Source: Rikenellaceae bacterium
GTDB taxonomy: Bacteria; Bacteroidota; Bacteroidia; Bacteroidales; Rikenellaceae
Length of the DNA stretch: 50,215 bases
Direction: 5' to 3'
NCBI GenBank assembly: GCA_015059865.1
Contig: SUZP01000009.1
Location: 1 to 50,215 of the forward strand
The stretch's first letter is position 1. The number at the start of each line of letters is the position of its first letter. The notes below the pieces were generated by a model. The model was given only the letters and a program-made list of their open reading frames with translations. It was not told where the DNA came from and did no database searches. This document shows positions 42,475-50,195 of the stretch, piece after piece. The translations under genes were made by a program, and so were the position numbers.

Positions 42475-44256
42475 TTACATTCGCTCAGGTACATCAATGC
42501 CCAACAATCGCATCGAGCGATTGATAACGCGTGCCACCTGCTGTGCCAACGCAAGGCGCATCTTCTTCACAGCCTCATTCTCCTCGCGAAGGATAGAGTG
42601 GTCGTGGTAGTAACCGTTGAACGCCTTACACAACTCGTAGGTGTACGCCGCAATCATCGAAGGCGCAAATGCCTCGCCCGCAGCCATTACGGTAGCAGGG
42701 TAGTCGCACAACATCTTCACCAACTCAACCTCCTCCGACAACAGCTCGCAAGCAATTTTCTCGCCCTCGAACGAGATATTCTGCTCGGCAGCCTTGCGCA
42801 AAACGGAGCAGATACGAGCGTGGGTATACTGGATGAATGGGCCTGTGTTGCCGTTGAAGTCAATCGACTCGCGAGGGTCAAACAACATCGTCTTCTTTGG
42901 GTCCACCTTCAAGATAAAGTATTTCAAAGCACCCAAACCAACCATCGAACTGATTGCCGATGCCTCCTCCTCGCTGCAACCATCCAACTTGCCCAGCTCC
43001 TGCGACATCTCGCGTGCTGTCGAAATCATCGCTTCGCACAAGTCGTCAGCATCGACTACGGTGCCCTCGCGCGACTTCATCTTACCCTCAGGCAACTCCA
43101 CCATTCCGTACGAGAGGTGGAAAATATCATCGCTCCACTCGTATCCCAACTTTTTGAGTATCAACTTCAAAACTTGGAAGTGGTAGTTCTGCTCGTTACC
43201 TACGACATAGATAATGCCGTTGAGCGAGTTCTGCTCGAAACGCTGCAAAGCCGTTCCGAGGTCCTGCGTCATATATACTGATGTGCCATCGCCACGAAGC
43301 AACAACTTTTGGTCGAGTCCATCGCTTTCGAGGTCAATCCATACCGAGCCATCCTCCTTGCGGAAGAAGATACCCTTCGCCAAACCCTCTTCGACAAGTC
43401 CCTTGCCGAGAATATAGGTCTGCGACTCGTAGTAAACCTTATCGAAATCAACGCCGAGAGTCTTGTAGGTTACATCGAAACCATCGTAGACCCAACCGTT
43501 CATCTTCTCCCAAAGCGCACGAACTTCGGCATCTTTTGCCTCCCACTTGCGCAACATCTCCTGCGCTTCGAGGAGTATCGGAGCCTGCTTCTTTGCCTCC
43601 TCCTCGCTCATTCCGCCTGCGACGAGTTCTTTGATTTCAGCCTTGTAGTGCTTGTCGAACTCCACATAGTAGTCGCCTACGAGGTGGTCGCCCTTCTTGC
43701 CGGTCGATTCAGGTGTAGCACCATTGCCGTAGCGCAACCACGCAACCATCGACTTGCAGATGTGAATACCACGGTCGTTCACAAGGTTTGCCTTGATGAC
43801 ATTGTGTCCGTTAGCCGCCAAAATCTGCGCCACCGAGTAACCCAAGAGGTTGTTGCGGATATGTCCGAGGTGGAGTGGCTTGTTGGTATTTGGCGAGGAG
43901 TACTCAATCATAATTGTACGCCCCGTTGGCTCTGCTACGCCATAGTTCTCGTTGGCAGCAACCTCCTCGAAACGCTCCACCCAAAACTTCTGGTCGAGCG
44001 AGAGATTAAGGAAACCTTTGATAACATTAAATGCGCTGAACTCGGCAGCCGATGCGACGACCTTTTCGCCTATCTCGGTAGCTACCGCCTCGGGTGCTTT
44101 GCGAGCCATCTTGACAAGTGGGAATACTACGAGAGTATAGTCGCCCTCGAACTCCTTGCGAGTCTTTTGAATTTGAATTTGCGAGTCGGCAACCTCGCCG
44201 TAGAGAGCCTCTACGGCCGCCTTCACTACGCTTGTAATGTGTTGTTCGATATTCAT
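42475..44256 (-). CDS. argS: arginyl-tRNA synthetase
   Basis: A 593-aa class I synthetase. The N-terminal Add-1 domain (MNIEQHITSVVKAAVEALYG) is followed by the HIGH motif in EYSSPNTNKPLHLGHIRNN, NLVNDRGIHICKSMVAW, and the KMSKS-type loop VELPEGKMKSREGTVVDADD. The C-terminal DALR anticodon-binding domain ends VARVINRSMRLLGIDVPERM. It charges tRNA-Arg. The ATG at 44256 gives the standard N-terminus; the longer frame to 44433 reads through heptamer repeats and is rejected. A TATCTTTG box on the minus strand (44285-44292) lies 28 bp upstream, right next to a GACGAGA array. Confidence 0.96.
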   Translation of the reverse strand: MNIEQHITSVVKAAVEALYGEVADSQIQIQKTRKEFEGDYTLVVFPLVKMARKAPEAVATEIGEKVVASAAEFSAFNVIKGFLNLSLDQKFWVERFEEVAANENYGVAEPTGRTIMIEYSSPNTNKPLHLGHIRNNLLGYSVAQILAANGHNVIKANLVNDRGIHICKSMVAWLRYGNGATPESTGKKGDHLVGDYYVEFDKHYKAEIKELVAGGMSEEEAKKQAPILLEAQEMLRKWEAKDAEVRALWEKMNGWVYDGFDVTYKTLGVDFDKVYYESQTYILGKGLVEEGLAKGIFFRKEDGSVWIDLESDGLDQKLLLRGDGTSVYMTQDLGTALQRFEQNSLNGIIYVVGNEQNYHFQVLKLILKKLGYEWSDDIFHLSYGMVELPEGKMKSREGTVVDADDLCEAMISTAREMSQELGKLDGCSEEEASAISSMVGLGALKYFILKVDPKKTMLFDPRESIDFNGNTGPFIQYTHARICSVLRKAAEQNISFEGEKIACELLSEEVELVKMLCDYPATVMAAGEAFAPSMIAAYTYELCKAFNGYYHDHSILREENEAVKKMRLALAQQVARVINRSMRLLGIDVPERM

Positions 44257-44301
44257 AGTTTTTGCTCTATTTTTCTTTTGTGCGCAAAGATAGTAAAAAA
44301 A

Positions 44302-44331
44302 GTCGAAAGACGAAAGACGAGAGACGAGAGA
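44302..44331. repeat. GACGAGA/GACGAAA heptameric array
   Basis: GTCGAAA, GACGAAA, GACGAGA, GACGAGA, GA. The order of A- and G-variant units repeats that in the coding arrays of the rluB-like gene. Further partial arrays of the same unit are at 44354-44367 and 44448-44464. Confidence 0.85.
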
Positions 44332-44539
44332 AATTTTATAATTACCTAAAAAAGACGAGAGACGAACCGACGCACGAAGCAAGAGAAGAGGCTGCTTGCA
44401 GACTATCCCTTGCAAGAAGGAGGAAAAGCCCACGAAGTGGGATTAAAGACGAGAGACGAGAGATTTTGATTTTTTTGTTGTTTTGACACAAATCTCTAAT
44501 GCCGCTAACGCCGCTAACGACTCTTTATGTAGTGATTTT

Positions 44540-44571
44540 TTTGCGCTTTTCAAAATTATGTGCTACATTTG
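44540..44571 (+). promoter_or_regulatory. promoter of the BACON/LRR lipoprotein gene
   Basis: TTTG (44540-44543), a 20-bp spacer, TACATTTG (44564-44571), with ATG 40 bp downstream: an exact Bacteroidetes promoter. Confidence 0.85.
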
Positions 44572-44611
44572 TGAGAAATATGAGCGTCAAAATAATAAAA
44601 CTCAAAATATT

Positions 44612-45190
44612 ATGAAAAAACTTTTACTTTTATTGGCAACGGTCGGAATAATTTTTACCGCTTGCGAGGGTGGATTTGGTAAAGAGGAGAATGGCGGCAC
44701 GCCATCAATACCCAAAATTGAATTGTCGCAACAAAGTATAGAGGTAGAGTTTGAACCAGCTCAATATACAGTTGATTTTACCTCGCCTTACTCTTGGGAG
44801 GCAACAAGCAAAAACGATTGGATTATTGTTGATACTCCAAATGGTATTGCTGGCGATAAAGAACTCAAATTTACCACATTACGCAACGAAGAGGAGCAGG
44901 AACGCAAAGGCACAATTATCATTGAAACTAGCGACTATAATCTTGTTGCAGAGTTGTATGTAATACAAAAACCATTTGTTCCAACTATGACCATTCAACC
45001 AGAGTCATTAATATTTGAATCAGAAGGTGGTATGCAAGAGATTGCAATAACCGCAAACTTTGAGTATCAGATTATAGAAAATTCGGGTTGGCTCTCATGC
45101 GAGAAAACAGACAAGGGAATAAATGTCACTGCCTCTCTCAACACCAAATTTGAAGAGCGCACTGCTGAGTTTTCTATCTTTATCGAGTAA
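44612..45190 (+). CDS. BACON-domain lipoprotein, N-terminal part of a gene split by an in-frame stop
   Basis: 192 codons from ATG 44612 to the TAA at 45188-45190. SPII signal MKKLLLLLATVGIIFTAC (Cys18). Residues about 35-122 are one complete BACON sandwich (IELSQQSIEVEFEPAQYTV; ending VAELYVIQKPF). A second BACON begins TMTIQPESLIFESEGGMQEI and is cut off at FSIFIE. Directly after the stop the same frame continues YGVSKTILVTQKG, the expected last strand of that domain, and runs without a break into the LRR region to 47203. The two pieces are therefore one gene, 44612-47203, with a nonsense codon, or a sequencing error. BACON domains often bind mucin or glycans. Confidence 0.82.
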   Translation: MKKLLLLLATVGIIFTACEGGFGKEENGGTPSIPKIELSQQSIEVEFEPAQYTVDFTSPYSWEATSKNDWIIVDTPNGIAGDKELKFTTLRNEEEQERKGTIIIETSDYNLVAELYVIQKPFVPTMTIQPESLIFESEGGMQEIAITANFEYQIIENSGWLSCEKTDKGINVTASLNTKFEERTAEFSIFIE

Positions 45191-45250
45191 TATGGAGTTT
45201 CAAAAACTATTTTAGTAACCCAAAAAGGTGTTTCGGTAGAGTCTCAAAAT

Positions 45251-47203
45251 GTGATATTCTACACATCATCTGATGGCAATATTGTAACACCAAATAACAG
45301 TGATGTTTTCGGAGCAAATATTGTATCGAACACCTACTCAGATGAACAAGGTTTTATTGTCTTTGACGCACCGATTACTTCGATTGGAGCGCGTGCATTC
45401 CAAAATTGCACTTCGCTGGCAAGTATTACAATTCATGATGGCATTACTTCGGTTGGAGAATGGGCGTTCAGTGGTTGCACCTCGCTGACAAGAGTAGATA
45501 TTAGCGACTTGTTTGCTTGGTGTAATATAAGTTTTAGTAGCATTGGTTCAAACCCTCTTTATAATGGAGCTAAGTTCTATCTTAATGGTAGCGAATTAAC
45601 CGATATTACTATTCCTTCGGATATTACGGAGATTAAAAATTATGCATTTCATGGCTGTACCTCATTGAAAAGTGTGACGATTCCTAATAGCGTTACTTCG
45701 ATTGGAGTGTATGCATTCTATAATTGCACCTCGCAGAAAAGTATAACAATTCCCGATAGCGTTACTTCGATTGGAGCGCGTGCATTCCAGAATTGCACTT
45801 CGCTGGCAAGTGTTACCATTCCTGATAGCGTTATTTCGATTGGAATGTCTGCATTCGAAGGTTGCATCTCGCTGACAAGTATTACAATTCCTGATAGCGT
45901 TACTGAGATTGGGAATAATGCATTCTGTGAATGTACCTCGCTGACAAGTGTTACCATTGGCAACAGCGTTACTTCGATTGGAAATGAGGCATTCTGTCGT
46001 TGCACTTCGCTGACAAGTATTACAATTCCTGATAGCGTTACTAAGATTGGATCTGCAGCCTTCAATGGATGTTCAAGTTTAACTGATGTTACAATTCCCG
46101 ATAGCATTATTTGGATTAATGGCTCTGTATTCCGTGATTGTACTTCGCTGACAACTATTACAATTCCTAATAGCGTTGCTTATATTAAAGCTAATGCATT
46201 CCGTGGTTGTACCTCGTTGACAAATGTTACAATTGGCAATGGTGTTACTGAGATTGGAAATTGGGCATTTTATGATTGCACCTCGCTGACAAGTATTACA
46301 ATTGGCAATGGCGTTACTTCGATTGGAGATAAAGCATTCTATAATTGCAGTAGCCTGACAAGTATTACTATTCCTGATAGTGTTACTTTGATTGGATATG
46401 CTGCATTCGATGGTTGCAAATCGCTGACAAGAGTAGATATTAGTGACTTGTTTGCTTGGTGTAATATAATTTTTGGTAGCATTGGTTCAAACCCTCTTTA
46501 TAATGGAGCTAAGTTCTATCTTAATGGTAGCGAATTAACCGATATTACTATTCCTTCGGATATTACGGAGATTAAACACTATGCATTTCATGGCTGCACC
46601 TCATTGAAAAGTGTAACGATTCCTGATAGCGTTACTTCGATTGGAGATTATGCATTCAATGGTTGCACCTCGCTGACAAGTGTTGCCATTCCTGATAGCG
46701 TTACTTCGATTGGAGGTTATGCATTCTCTGATTGCACCTCGCTGACAAGTGTTACAATTCCCGATAGCGTTACTGAGATTGGTGGTGCTGCATTCAATAA
46801 TTGCACCTCGCTGACAAGTATTACTATTCCTGATAGTGTTACTTCGATTGGAGGTGCTGCATTCAATAATTGCACCTCGCTGACAAGTGTTACCATTGGC
46901 AACAGCGTTACTTCGATTGGAGGTGAGGCATTCTGTCGTTGCACTTCGCTGACAAGTATTACAATTCCTGATAGCGTTACCAAGATTGGAGCGTATGCAT
47001 TCCAAAATTGCACTTCGCTGACGGAGGTGTATTGCAAGCCTACAACTCCGCCGACAGCAGCAGGTTATTATTATCGTTGGAATGCATTCAATAACAACGC
47101 TTCGGAGCGTAAAATTTATGTGCCAATCGCATCGGTTGATGCATATAAGGCAGCAGATTTGTGGGGCGATTATGCTGCGGATATTGTTGGCTACGACTTT
47201 TAA
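45251..47203 (+). CDS. BspA-type leucine-rich-repeat (LRR_5) surface protein, C-terminal part of the split gene
   Basis: About 24 repeats of 23 residues with the pattern (T/S)SIG..AF..C(T/S)SLT(S/R)(V/I).IP(D/N)(S/G)V, the LRR_5 or BspA class found in surface adhesins of oral and gut Bacteroidetes. A non-repeat insert (ISDLFAWCNISFSSIGSNP, then LYNGAKFYLNGSELTDI) occurs twice, at about residues 81-115 and 395-430, pointing to an internal duplication. The terminus TEVYCKPTTPPTAAGY..W..F and IYVPIASVDAYKAADLW is a typical LRR_5 end cap. The only starts near 45251 are non-ATG, and no signal peptide is present, so this piece makes sense only as the continuation of 44612-45190. Confidence 0.8.
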   Translation: MIFYTSSDGNIVTPNNSDVFGANIVSNTYSDEQGFIVFDAPITSIGARAFQNCTSLASITIHDGITSVGEWAFSGCTSLTRVDISDLFAWCNISFSSIGSNPLYNGAKFYLNGSELTDITIPSDITEIKNYAFHGCTSLKSVTIPNSVTSIGVYAFYNCTSQKSITIPDSVTSIGARAFQNCTSLASVTIPDSVISIGMSAFEGCISLTSITIPDSVTEIGNNAFCECTSLTSVTIGNSVTSIGNEAFCRCTSLTSITIPDSVTKIGSAAFNGCSSLTDVTIPDSIIWINGSVFRDCTSLTTITIPNSVAYIKANAFRGCTSLTNVTIGNGVTEIGNWAFYDCTSLTSITIGNGVTSIGDKAFYNCSSLTSITIPDSVTLIGYAAFDGCKSLTRVDISDLFAWCNIIFGSIGSNPLYNGAKFYLNGSELTDITIPSDITEIKHYAFHGCTSLKSVTIPDSVTSIGDYAFNGCTSLTSVAIPDSVTSIGGYAFSDCTSLTSVTIPDSVTEIGGAAFNNCTSLTSITIPDSVTSIGGAAFNNCTSLTSVTIGNSVTSIGGEAFCRCTSLTSITIPDSVTKIGAYAFQNCTSLTEVYCKPTTPPTAAGYYYRWNAFNNNASERKIYVPIASVDAYKAADLWGDYAADIVGYDF

Positions 47204-47533
47204 TGCAAAGCATTGAATTAAAAATTAAGAATTAAAAATTGAGAATTATTCTTTTTGCCCTCCGCAGAAAAATACTCTGCGGAGGGCTTGTTTTGATGGC
47301 GCATAAGATAATGAGTTAAAGGAGTTTAACAAAATTAGTGATACGCCTTTCTCTAAATTCCTTATATTTCTTATATTCCCTAAAAGCTAATGGCTAATGC
47401 CAAAAGCCCAAGATATTTCACGCTATTCTACTATATTATTTGGGCTTTTTTGCAATTGTTTTGATGCAGAGTTCGCGGAATTGCGAAATTTAGTTTACCT
47501 TTGCAGCCAGAAGCAACGAAATAATATATAAGT
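47204..47533. other. intergenic region between the LRR gene and rluB-like gene
   Basis: It holds a heptamer array (47211-47250, AATTAAA/AATTAAG/AATTGAG), the LRR gene terminator (47257-47296), AT-rich sequence with TAAAAGC, TAATGGC, TAATGCC heptamers (47389-47409) and a -7 box TACCTTTG (47496-47503) 31 bp before the next ATG. No gene is seen. Confidence 0.6.
47257..47296 (+). terminator. terminator of the LRR gene
   Basis: GCCCTCCGCAGA (47257-47268) pairs perfectly with TCTGCGGAGGGC (47276-47287), followed by TTGTTTTGA. The same hairpin sequence recurs after the rluB-like gene at 48699-48727, with the same heptamer array before it. Confidence 0.9.
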
Positions 47534-48652
47534 ATGAAAAATTTTAATAGCGACTCTTCGTCTGCACTTTCGCGCTTTGCGAAGGATAAGCGACTCCGCA
47601 CCGAGCGCACTACGAAGACGAGAGACGAAAGACGAGAGACGAGAGATTTTCGCAGCAATGAGCGACCAAAGCGAGCGTCGTTCAATCCCAATTTTACCGA
47701 TGATAACCGCCCGAAGCGTGGAGTAGAGAACGGAAAATCGTTCAAGACAAGAGACGAAAGACGAGAGACGAGAGATGCTTTCAATCCGAAGGGCAAGGGT
47801 TTCAATACCGGTCGCAAGTCGGAGGGCGCACGCAAGCCATTTGGCAAGAGCGAGGGCTACAAGGGCAAGAGTGCAGGCTATAAAGGTAAACCAACTGCCG
47901 AGCGCAGTTATCCGAAATATAACCCTAACAAGGTTACAGGCGAAATTCGCTTGAATCGCTTTGTGGCACAATCGGGACTCTGCTCGCGCCGTGAGGCTGA
48001 CGACTTTATCGCAGCAGGTTTGGTTAGCGTGAATGGTGTTATCGTAACCGAACTCGGCACAAAGGTTAAGCCTACCGATGTTGTGAAGTTTAATGACGAG
48101 CGTTTGCAGGGCGAGAAGAATGTATATCTCGTGCTGAACAAGCCGAAGGGCTATGTTACAACCCTCGAAGATGACCACGCCGAGAAGACCGTTATGGAGT
48201 TGGTGAAGAACGCCTGCAAGGAGCGCATCTATCCGGTTGGTCGCTTGGATAAGAACTCGCTCGGATTGTTACTCTTTACCAACGATGGCGATATTACTCG
48301 CCAGCTGACACACCCATCGTTGCGCAAGAAGAAGATATACGAGGTTACATTAGATAAAGCTCTCACTCGCGCTGATTTCGAGCAACTTGCCGAGGGTATC
48401 ACTCTCGAAGATGGCGATATCTACTTCGATGAGATTTCCTATATTAAAGATGATAAAAAGTCGGTGGGCGTTGAGATTCACTCAGGCCGTAACCGCATCG
48501 TGCGCCGTATGTTCGAGCATCTTGGCTACAAGGTTACAAAGCTTGACCGTGTCTATTATGCCGGCTTGACCAAGAAGAACTTGAAGCGTGGCGCTTGGCG
48601 CTTCCTCACCTCGGATGAGGTGGCACGCCTCAAAGCAGGAAGATACGAGTAA
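47534..48652 (+). CDS. RluB/RsuA-family rRNA pseudouridine synthase with repeat-bearing N-terminus
   Basis: A 372-aa protein. Residues about 1-130 are low-complexity and basic (R, K, G, N rich), containing two copies of TRDERRETRD encoded by GACGAGA-type 7-bp arrays (47617-47646 and 47746-47775). The S4 domain follows (GEIRLNRFVAQSGLCSRREA), then the RsuA/RluB catalytic domain with the conserved Asp in YPVGRLDKNSLGLLLFTNDG and IHSGRNRIVRRMFEHLGYKV. It isomerises uridine in rRNA. The basic tail is common in Bacteroidetes members, but array-encoded repeats are unusual. A -7 box TACCTTTG (47496-47503) precedes it. Confidence 0.92.
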   Translation: MKNFNSDSSSALSRFAKDKRLRTERTTKTRDERRETRDFRSNERPKRASFNPNFTDDNRPKRGVENGKSFKTRDERRETRDAFNPKGKGFNTGRKSEGARKPFGKSEGYKGKSAGYKGKPTAERSYPKYNPNKVTGEIRLNRFVAQSGLCSRREADDFIAAGLVSVNGVIVTELGTKVKPTDVVKFNDERLQGEKNVYLVLNKPKGYVTTLEDDHAEKTVMELVKNACKERIYPVGRLDKNSLGLLLFTNDGDITRQLTHPSLRKKKIYEVTLDKALTRADFEQLAEGITLEDGDIYFDEISYIKDDKKSVGVEIHSGRNRIVRRMFEHLGYKVTKLDRVYYAGLTKKNLKRGAWRFLTSDEVARLKAGRYE

Positions 48653-48668
48653 AGATATGGCCGTTGGC

Positions 48669-48692
48669 TAAATTAAAAATTAAGAATTATTC
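48669..48692. repeat. AATTAAA/AATTAAG heptameric array after the rluB-like gene
   Basis: AATTAAA, AATTAAG, AATTATT: the same array as at 47226-47250, again directly upstream of the CCCTCCGCAGA terminator hairpin. Confidence 0.75.
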
Positions 48693-48698
48693 TCTTTG

Positions 48699-48735
48699 CC
48701 CTCCGCAGAAAAAAACTCTGCGGAGGGTTGCTTTT
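48699..48735 (+). terminator. terminator of the rluB-like gene, same hairpin as 47257
   Basis: CCCTCCGCAGA (48699-48709) pairs with TCTGCGGAGGG (48717-48727), followed by TTGCTTTTTG. Stem sequence is identical to that of the terminator at 47257-47287. Confidence 0.9.
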
Positions 48736-48751
48736 TGATGGGCTGTGGTTA

Positions 48752-48790
48752 AAATAATTCTTAATTCTTAATTTTTAATTCTTAATTTTG
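48752..48790. repeat. AATTCTT/AATTTTT heptameric array before fabI
   Basis: AATTCTT, AATTCTT, AATTTTT, AATTCTT, AATTTTG: five units that run up to a TACCTTTG -7 box (48792-48799). Confidence 0.8.
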
Positions 48791-48791
48791 C

Positions 48792-48799
48792 TACCTTTG
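48792..48799 (+). promoter_or_regulatory. -7 box TACCTTTG of fabI
   Basis: It matches TAnnTTTG 27 bp before the ATG at 48826. The -33 position is inside the heptamer array and lacks TTTG. Confidence 0.55.
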
Positions 48800-48825
48800 C
48801 CTTGTAATAACTTAAATTTTTGGTT

Positions 48826-49653
48826 ATGGCTTACAATCTTTTGAAAGGCAAGCGAGGCATTATCTTTGGCGCACTCAACGAGTTGTCGATTGCGTGGAAA
48901 GTTGCCGAGCGTGCAGTGGAGGAGGGTGCAGAGATTCTCCTCACAAATACCCCCGTATCAATTCGTTTGGGTACAATTTCGACTCTCGCCGAGAAGTGTG
49001 GTGCATTGGTCGTTCCTGCCGATGCAACCTCGGTTGAAGATTTACAAAACTTGGTCGATACAGCATTGGAGCATTTCGGCGGAAAGATTGACTTCGTGCT
49101 CCACGCAGTCGGAATGTCGCCAAATGTGCGCAAGAATATCCCCTACGAGGATACCAACTACCAAAATATGTTGAAGACAATCGATATTTCGGCTCTGTCG
49201 TTCCACAAGCTGTTGCAGACGCTCTACCAGAAAGATGCGATGGCGGAGTATGGCTCGGTGGTGTCGTTGTCCTATATCGCAGCGCAACGCACCGTTATCG
49301 GCTACAACGATATGGCTGATGCAAAGGCGCTGTTGGAGAGTATAACTCGCTCGTTCGGAGCAATTTACGGCAAGAAGTGCGGGGTGCGTGTGAATACCGT
49401 TTCGCAGTCGCCAACAATGACTACGGCGGGGCAGGGTATTGCAGGACTTGGTCAGTGGTTTGAGATGGCAGACGAGATTTCGCCACTTGGCAATGCTACG
49501 GCAGATGATTGTGCCGACTATGTGGTGACACTCTTCTCGGACTTGACGCGCAAGGTTACGATGCAAAACCTCTACCACGATGGCGGCTTCTCGAGTATGG
49601 CAATCTCCCCATCGGTAATCGAGGCGTACGAAAAAGGAAAAATTAACGAGTAA
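48826..49653 (+). CDS. fabI: enoyl-ACP reductase (NADH)
   Basis: A 275-aa SDR-fold protein. The start MAYNLLKGKRGIIFGALNEL, then SIAWKVAERAVEEGAEILLT, is the FabI nucleotide-binding region. HAVGMSPNV, SLSYIAAQRTVIGYNDMADA and the following Lys fit the FabI Y-x6-K catalytic spacing (Y.....AK). NTVSQSPTMTTAG is the substrate-loop region. It reduces enoyl-ACP in the last step of fatty-acid elongation. The ATG at 48826 is preferred to the TTG at 48820. The stop codon TAA lies within a TAACGAG-type heptamer array. Confidence 0.94.
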   Translation: MAYNLLKGKRGIIFGALNELSIAWKVAERAVEEGAEILLTNTPVSIRLGTISTLAEKCGALVVPADATSVEDLQNLVDTALEHFGGKIDFVLHAVGMSPNVRKNIPYEDTNYQNMLKTIDISALSFHKLLQTLYQKDAMAEYGSVVSLSYIAAQRTVIGYNDMADAKALLESITRSFGAIYGKKCGVRVNTVSQSPTMTTAGQGIAGLGQWFEMADEISPLGNATADDCADYVVTLFSDLTRKVTMQNLYHDGGFSSMAISPSVIEAYEKGKINE

Positions 49654-49677
49654 CGAGTAGAGAGTAGTGAGTAATTA
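49643..49677. repeat. TAACGAG/TAGAGAG/TAGTGAG heptameric array overlapping the fabI stop
   Basis: TTAACGAG, TAACGAG, TAGAGAG, TAGTGAG, TAATTAT: a 7-bp array of the same family as 11952-11983 in inverse orientation. The TAA of the second unit is the fabI stop codon. Confidence 0.8.
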
Positions 49678-49680
49678 TTG

Positions 49681-49710
49681 AGAGCGAGAATTTTTCTCGC
49701 TCTTTTTTTG
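49681..49710 (+). terminator. fabI terminator
   Basis: AGAGCGAGAA (49681-49690) pairs with TTCTCGCTCT (49694-49703), followed by TTTTTTG. Confidence 0.9.
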
Positions 49711-49741
49711 TGGAATTTATGAAAAAACGAAAATAAGTTTA

Positions 49742-49749
49742 TAAATTTG
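49742..49749 (+). promoter_or_regulatory. -7 box of structured leader copy 2
   Basis: TAAATTTG with the same flanking CGAAAATAA and the following TGTAGC/TGTGGT as at copy 1. No good -33 TTTG at 19-21 bp is seen. Confidence 0.6.
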
Positions 49750-49753
49750 TAGC

Positions 49754-50024
49754 GCAGTCCTCGGATTGCAGACATATTTTGATGAAAGTGTATTCGCTTT
49801 TATCCTTGACACGAAATCTGGAAAATTTCATTACAACAAGGAGAGCAACACACTCGTCACCGTGTATTTGGTGTTATGGCACTTTCGTTGCCCTACACTT
49901 GAATACGGGTGTGGGGTATTGTTTATTTTCTGTTTGGGCATTCCAGAGCCTCGTGTCAGATAAACGAGAATCAACCTCACACTTTCTTTATTATAATAAC
50001 CGCACATTCGGGGTTGGTGGGCAA
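49754..50024 (+). ncRNA. candidate structured RNA leader, copy 2 (271 nt)
   Basis: It starts with the same 24 bases as copy 1 (GCAGTCCTCGGATTGC, then AGACATAT) and ends with the same 28 bases, 12 nt before the ATG of the 45-aa gene. Between them the sequence is diverged, but equivalent helices remain: 5' hairpin GCAGTC/GATTGC; GAAAGTGT with ACACTTTC; GTGTGGGG with CCTCACAC; GTTTAT with ATAAAC (ATAGAC in copy 1); CCTTG with CAAGG (TTCTT/AAGGAA region in copy 1); GAAAT with ATTTC; GTGTA with TACAC. The conserved segments are in a different reading frame relative to one another than in copy 1. Confidence 0.72.
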
Positions 50025-50036
50025 CAAAAGTAGTAT

Positions 50037-50174
50037 ATGAAGTTCCACAATTTATCAAGTTATCTTGCACCAGATGTCGAGGTGTGTCGCGTTGTTGTTG
50101 AATATGGCTTCGGCGGAAGCACTACCCAACTTCCCGAATATAAGGAAGATGACGATATTATCATACTTGGCTAA
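50037..50174 (+). CDS. 45-aa peptide, YLAPDV family, after structured leader
   Basis: ATG 50037 to TAA 50172-50174. Product: MKFHNLSSYLAPDVEVCRVV, then VEYGFGGSTT and an acidic end (YKEDDDIIILG). It shares Y(I/L).P(E/D)V......V..E.G(Y/F) with the 44-aa gene at 5166-5300. It starts 12 nt after the structured leader and is followed 21 bp later by a probable lipoprotein gene, so it may be the first gene of a surface-protein operon. There is no signal peptide. Function is unknown. Confidence 0.6.
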   Translation: MKFHNLSSYLAPDVEVCRVVVEYGFGGSTTQLPEYKEDDDIIILG

Positions 50175-50195
50175 AATCCTAAATTATATAATATT

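Larger units (their letters stand above)
44257..44611. other. intergenic region upstream of argS and the BACON gene: heptameric arrays, mini-hairpins and a promoter
   Basis: It contains -7 box TATCTTTG for argS (44285-44292, minus), GACGAGA-family arrays at 44302-44331, 44354-44367 and 44448-44464, a CCCAC-GAA-GTGGG mini-hairpin (44429-44441), GCCGCTAAC direct repeats (44501-44516) and the complete promoter at 44540-44571. No gene is seen. Confidence 0.65.

Noticed and set aside
44257..44433. 59-codon N-terminal extension of argS
   Set aside because: It is translated from heptamer arrays and a -7 promoter box; ArgS normally starts at the MNIEQ-like sequence at 44256.
48826..49653. fabI as a hydroxysteroid dehydrogenase partner for the 5-alpha-reductase
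   Set aside because: The Y-x6-K spacing and FabI-specific motifs identify an enoyl-ACP reductase, and it is 48 kb away.
49779..50033. 84-codon plus-strand ORF through leader copy 2
   Set aside because: It shares STSHFL with the copy 1 frame, but the two frames diverge by one base after that, and no signal or known domain is visible.
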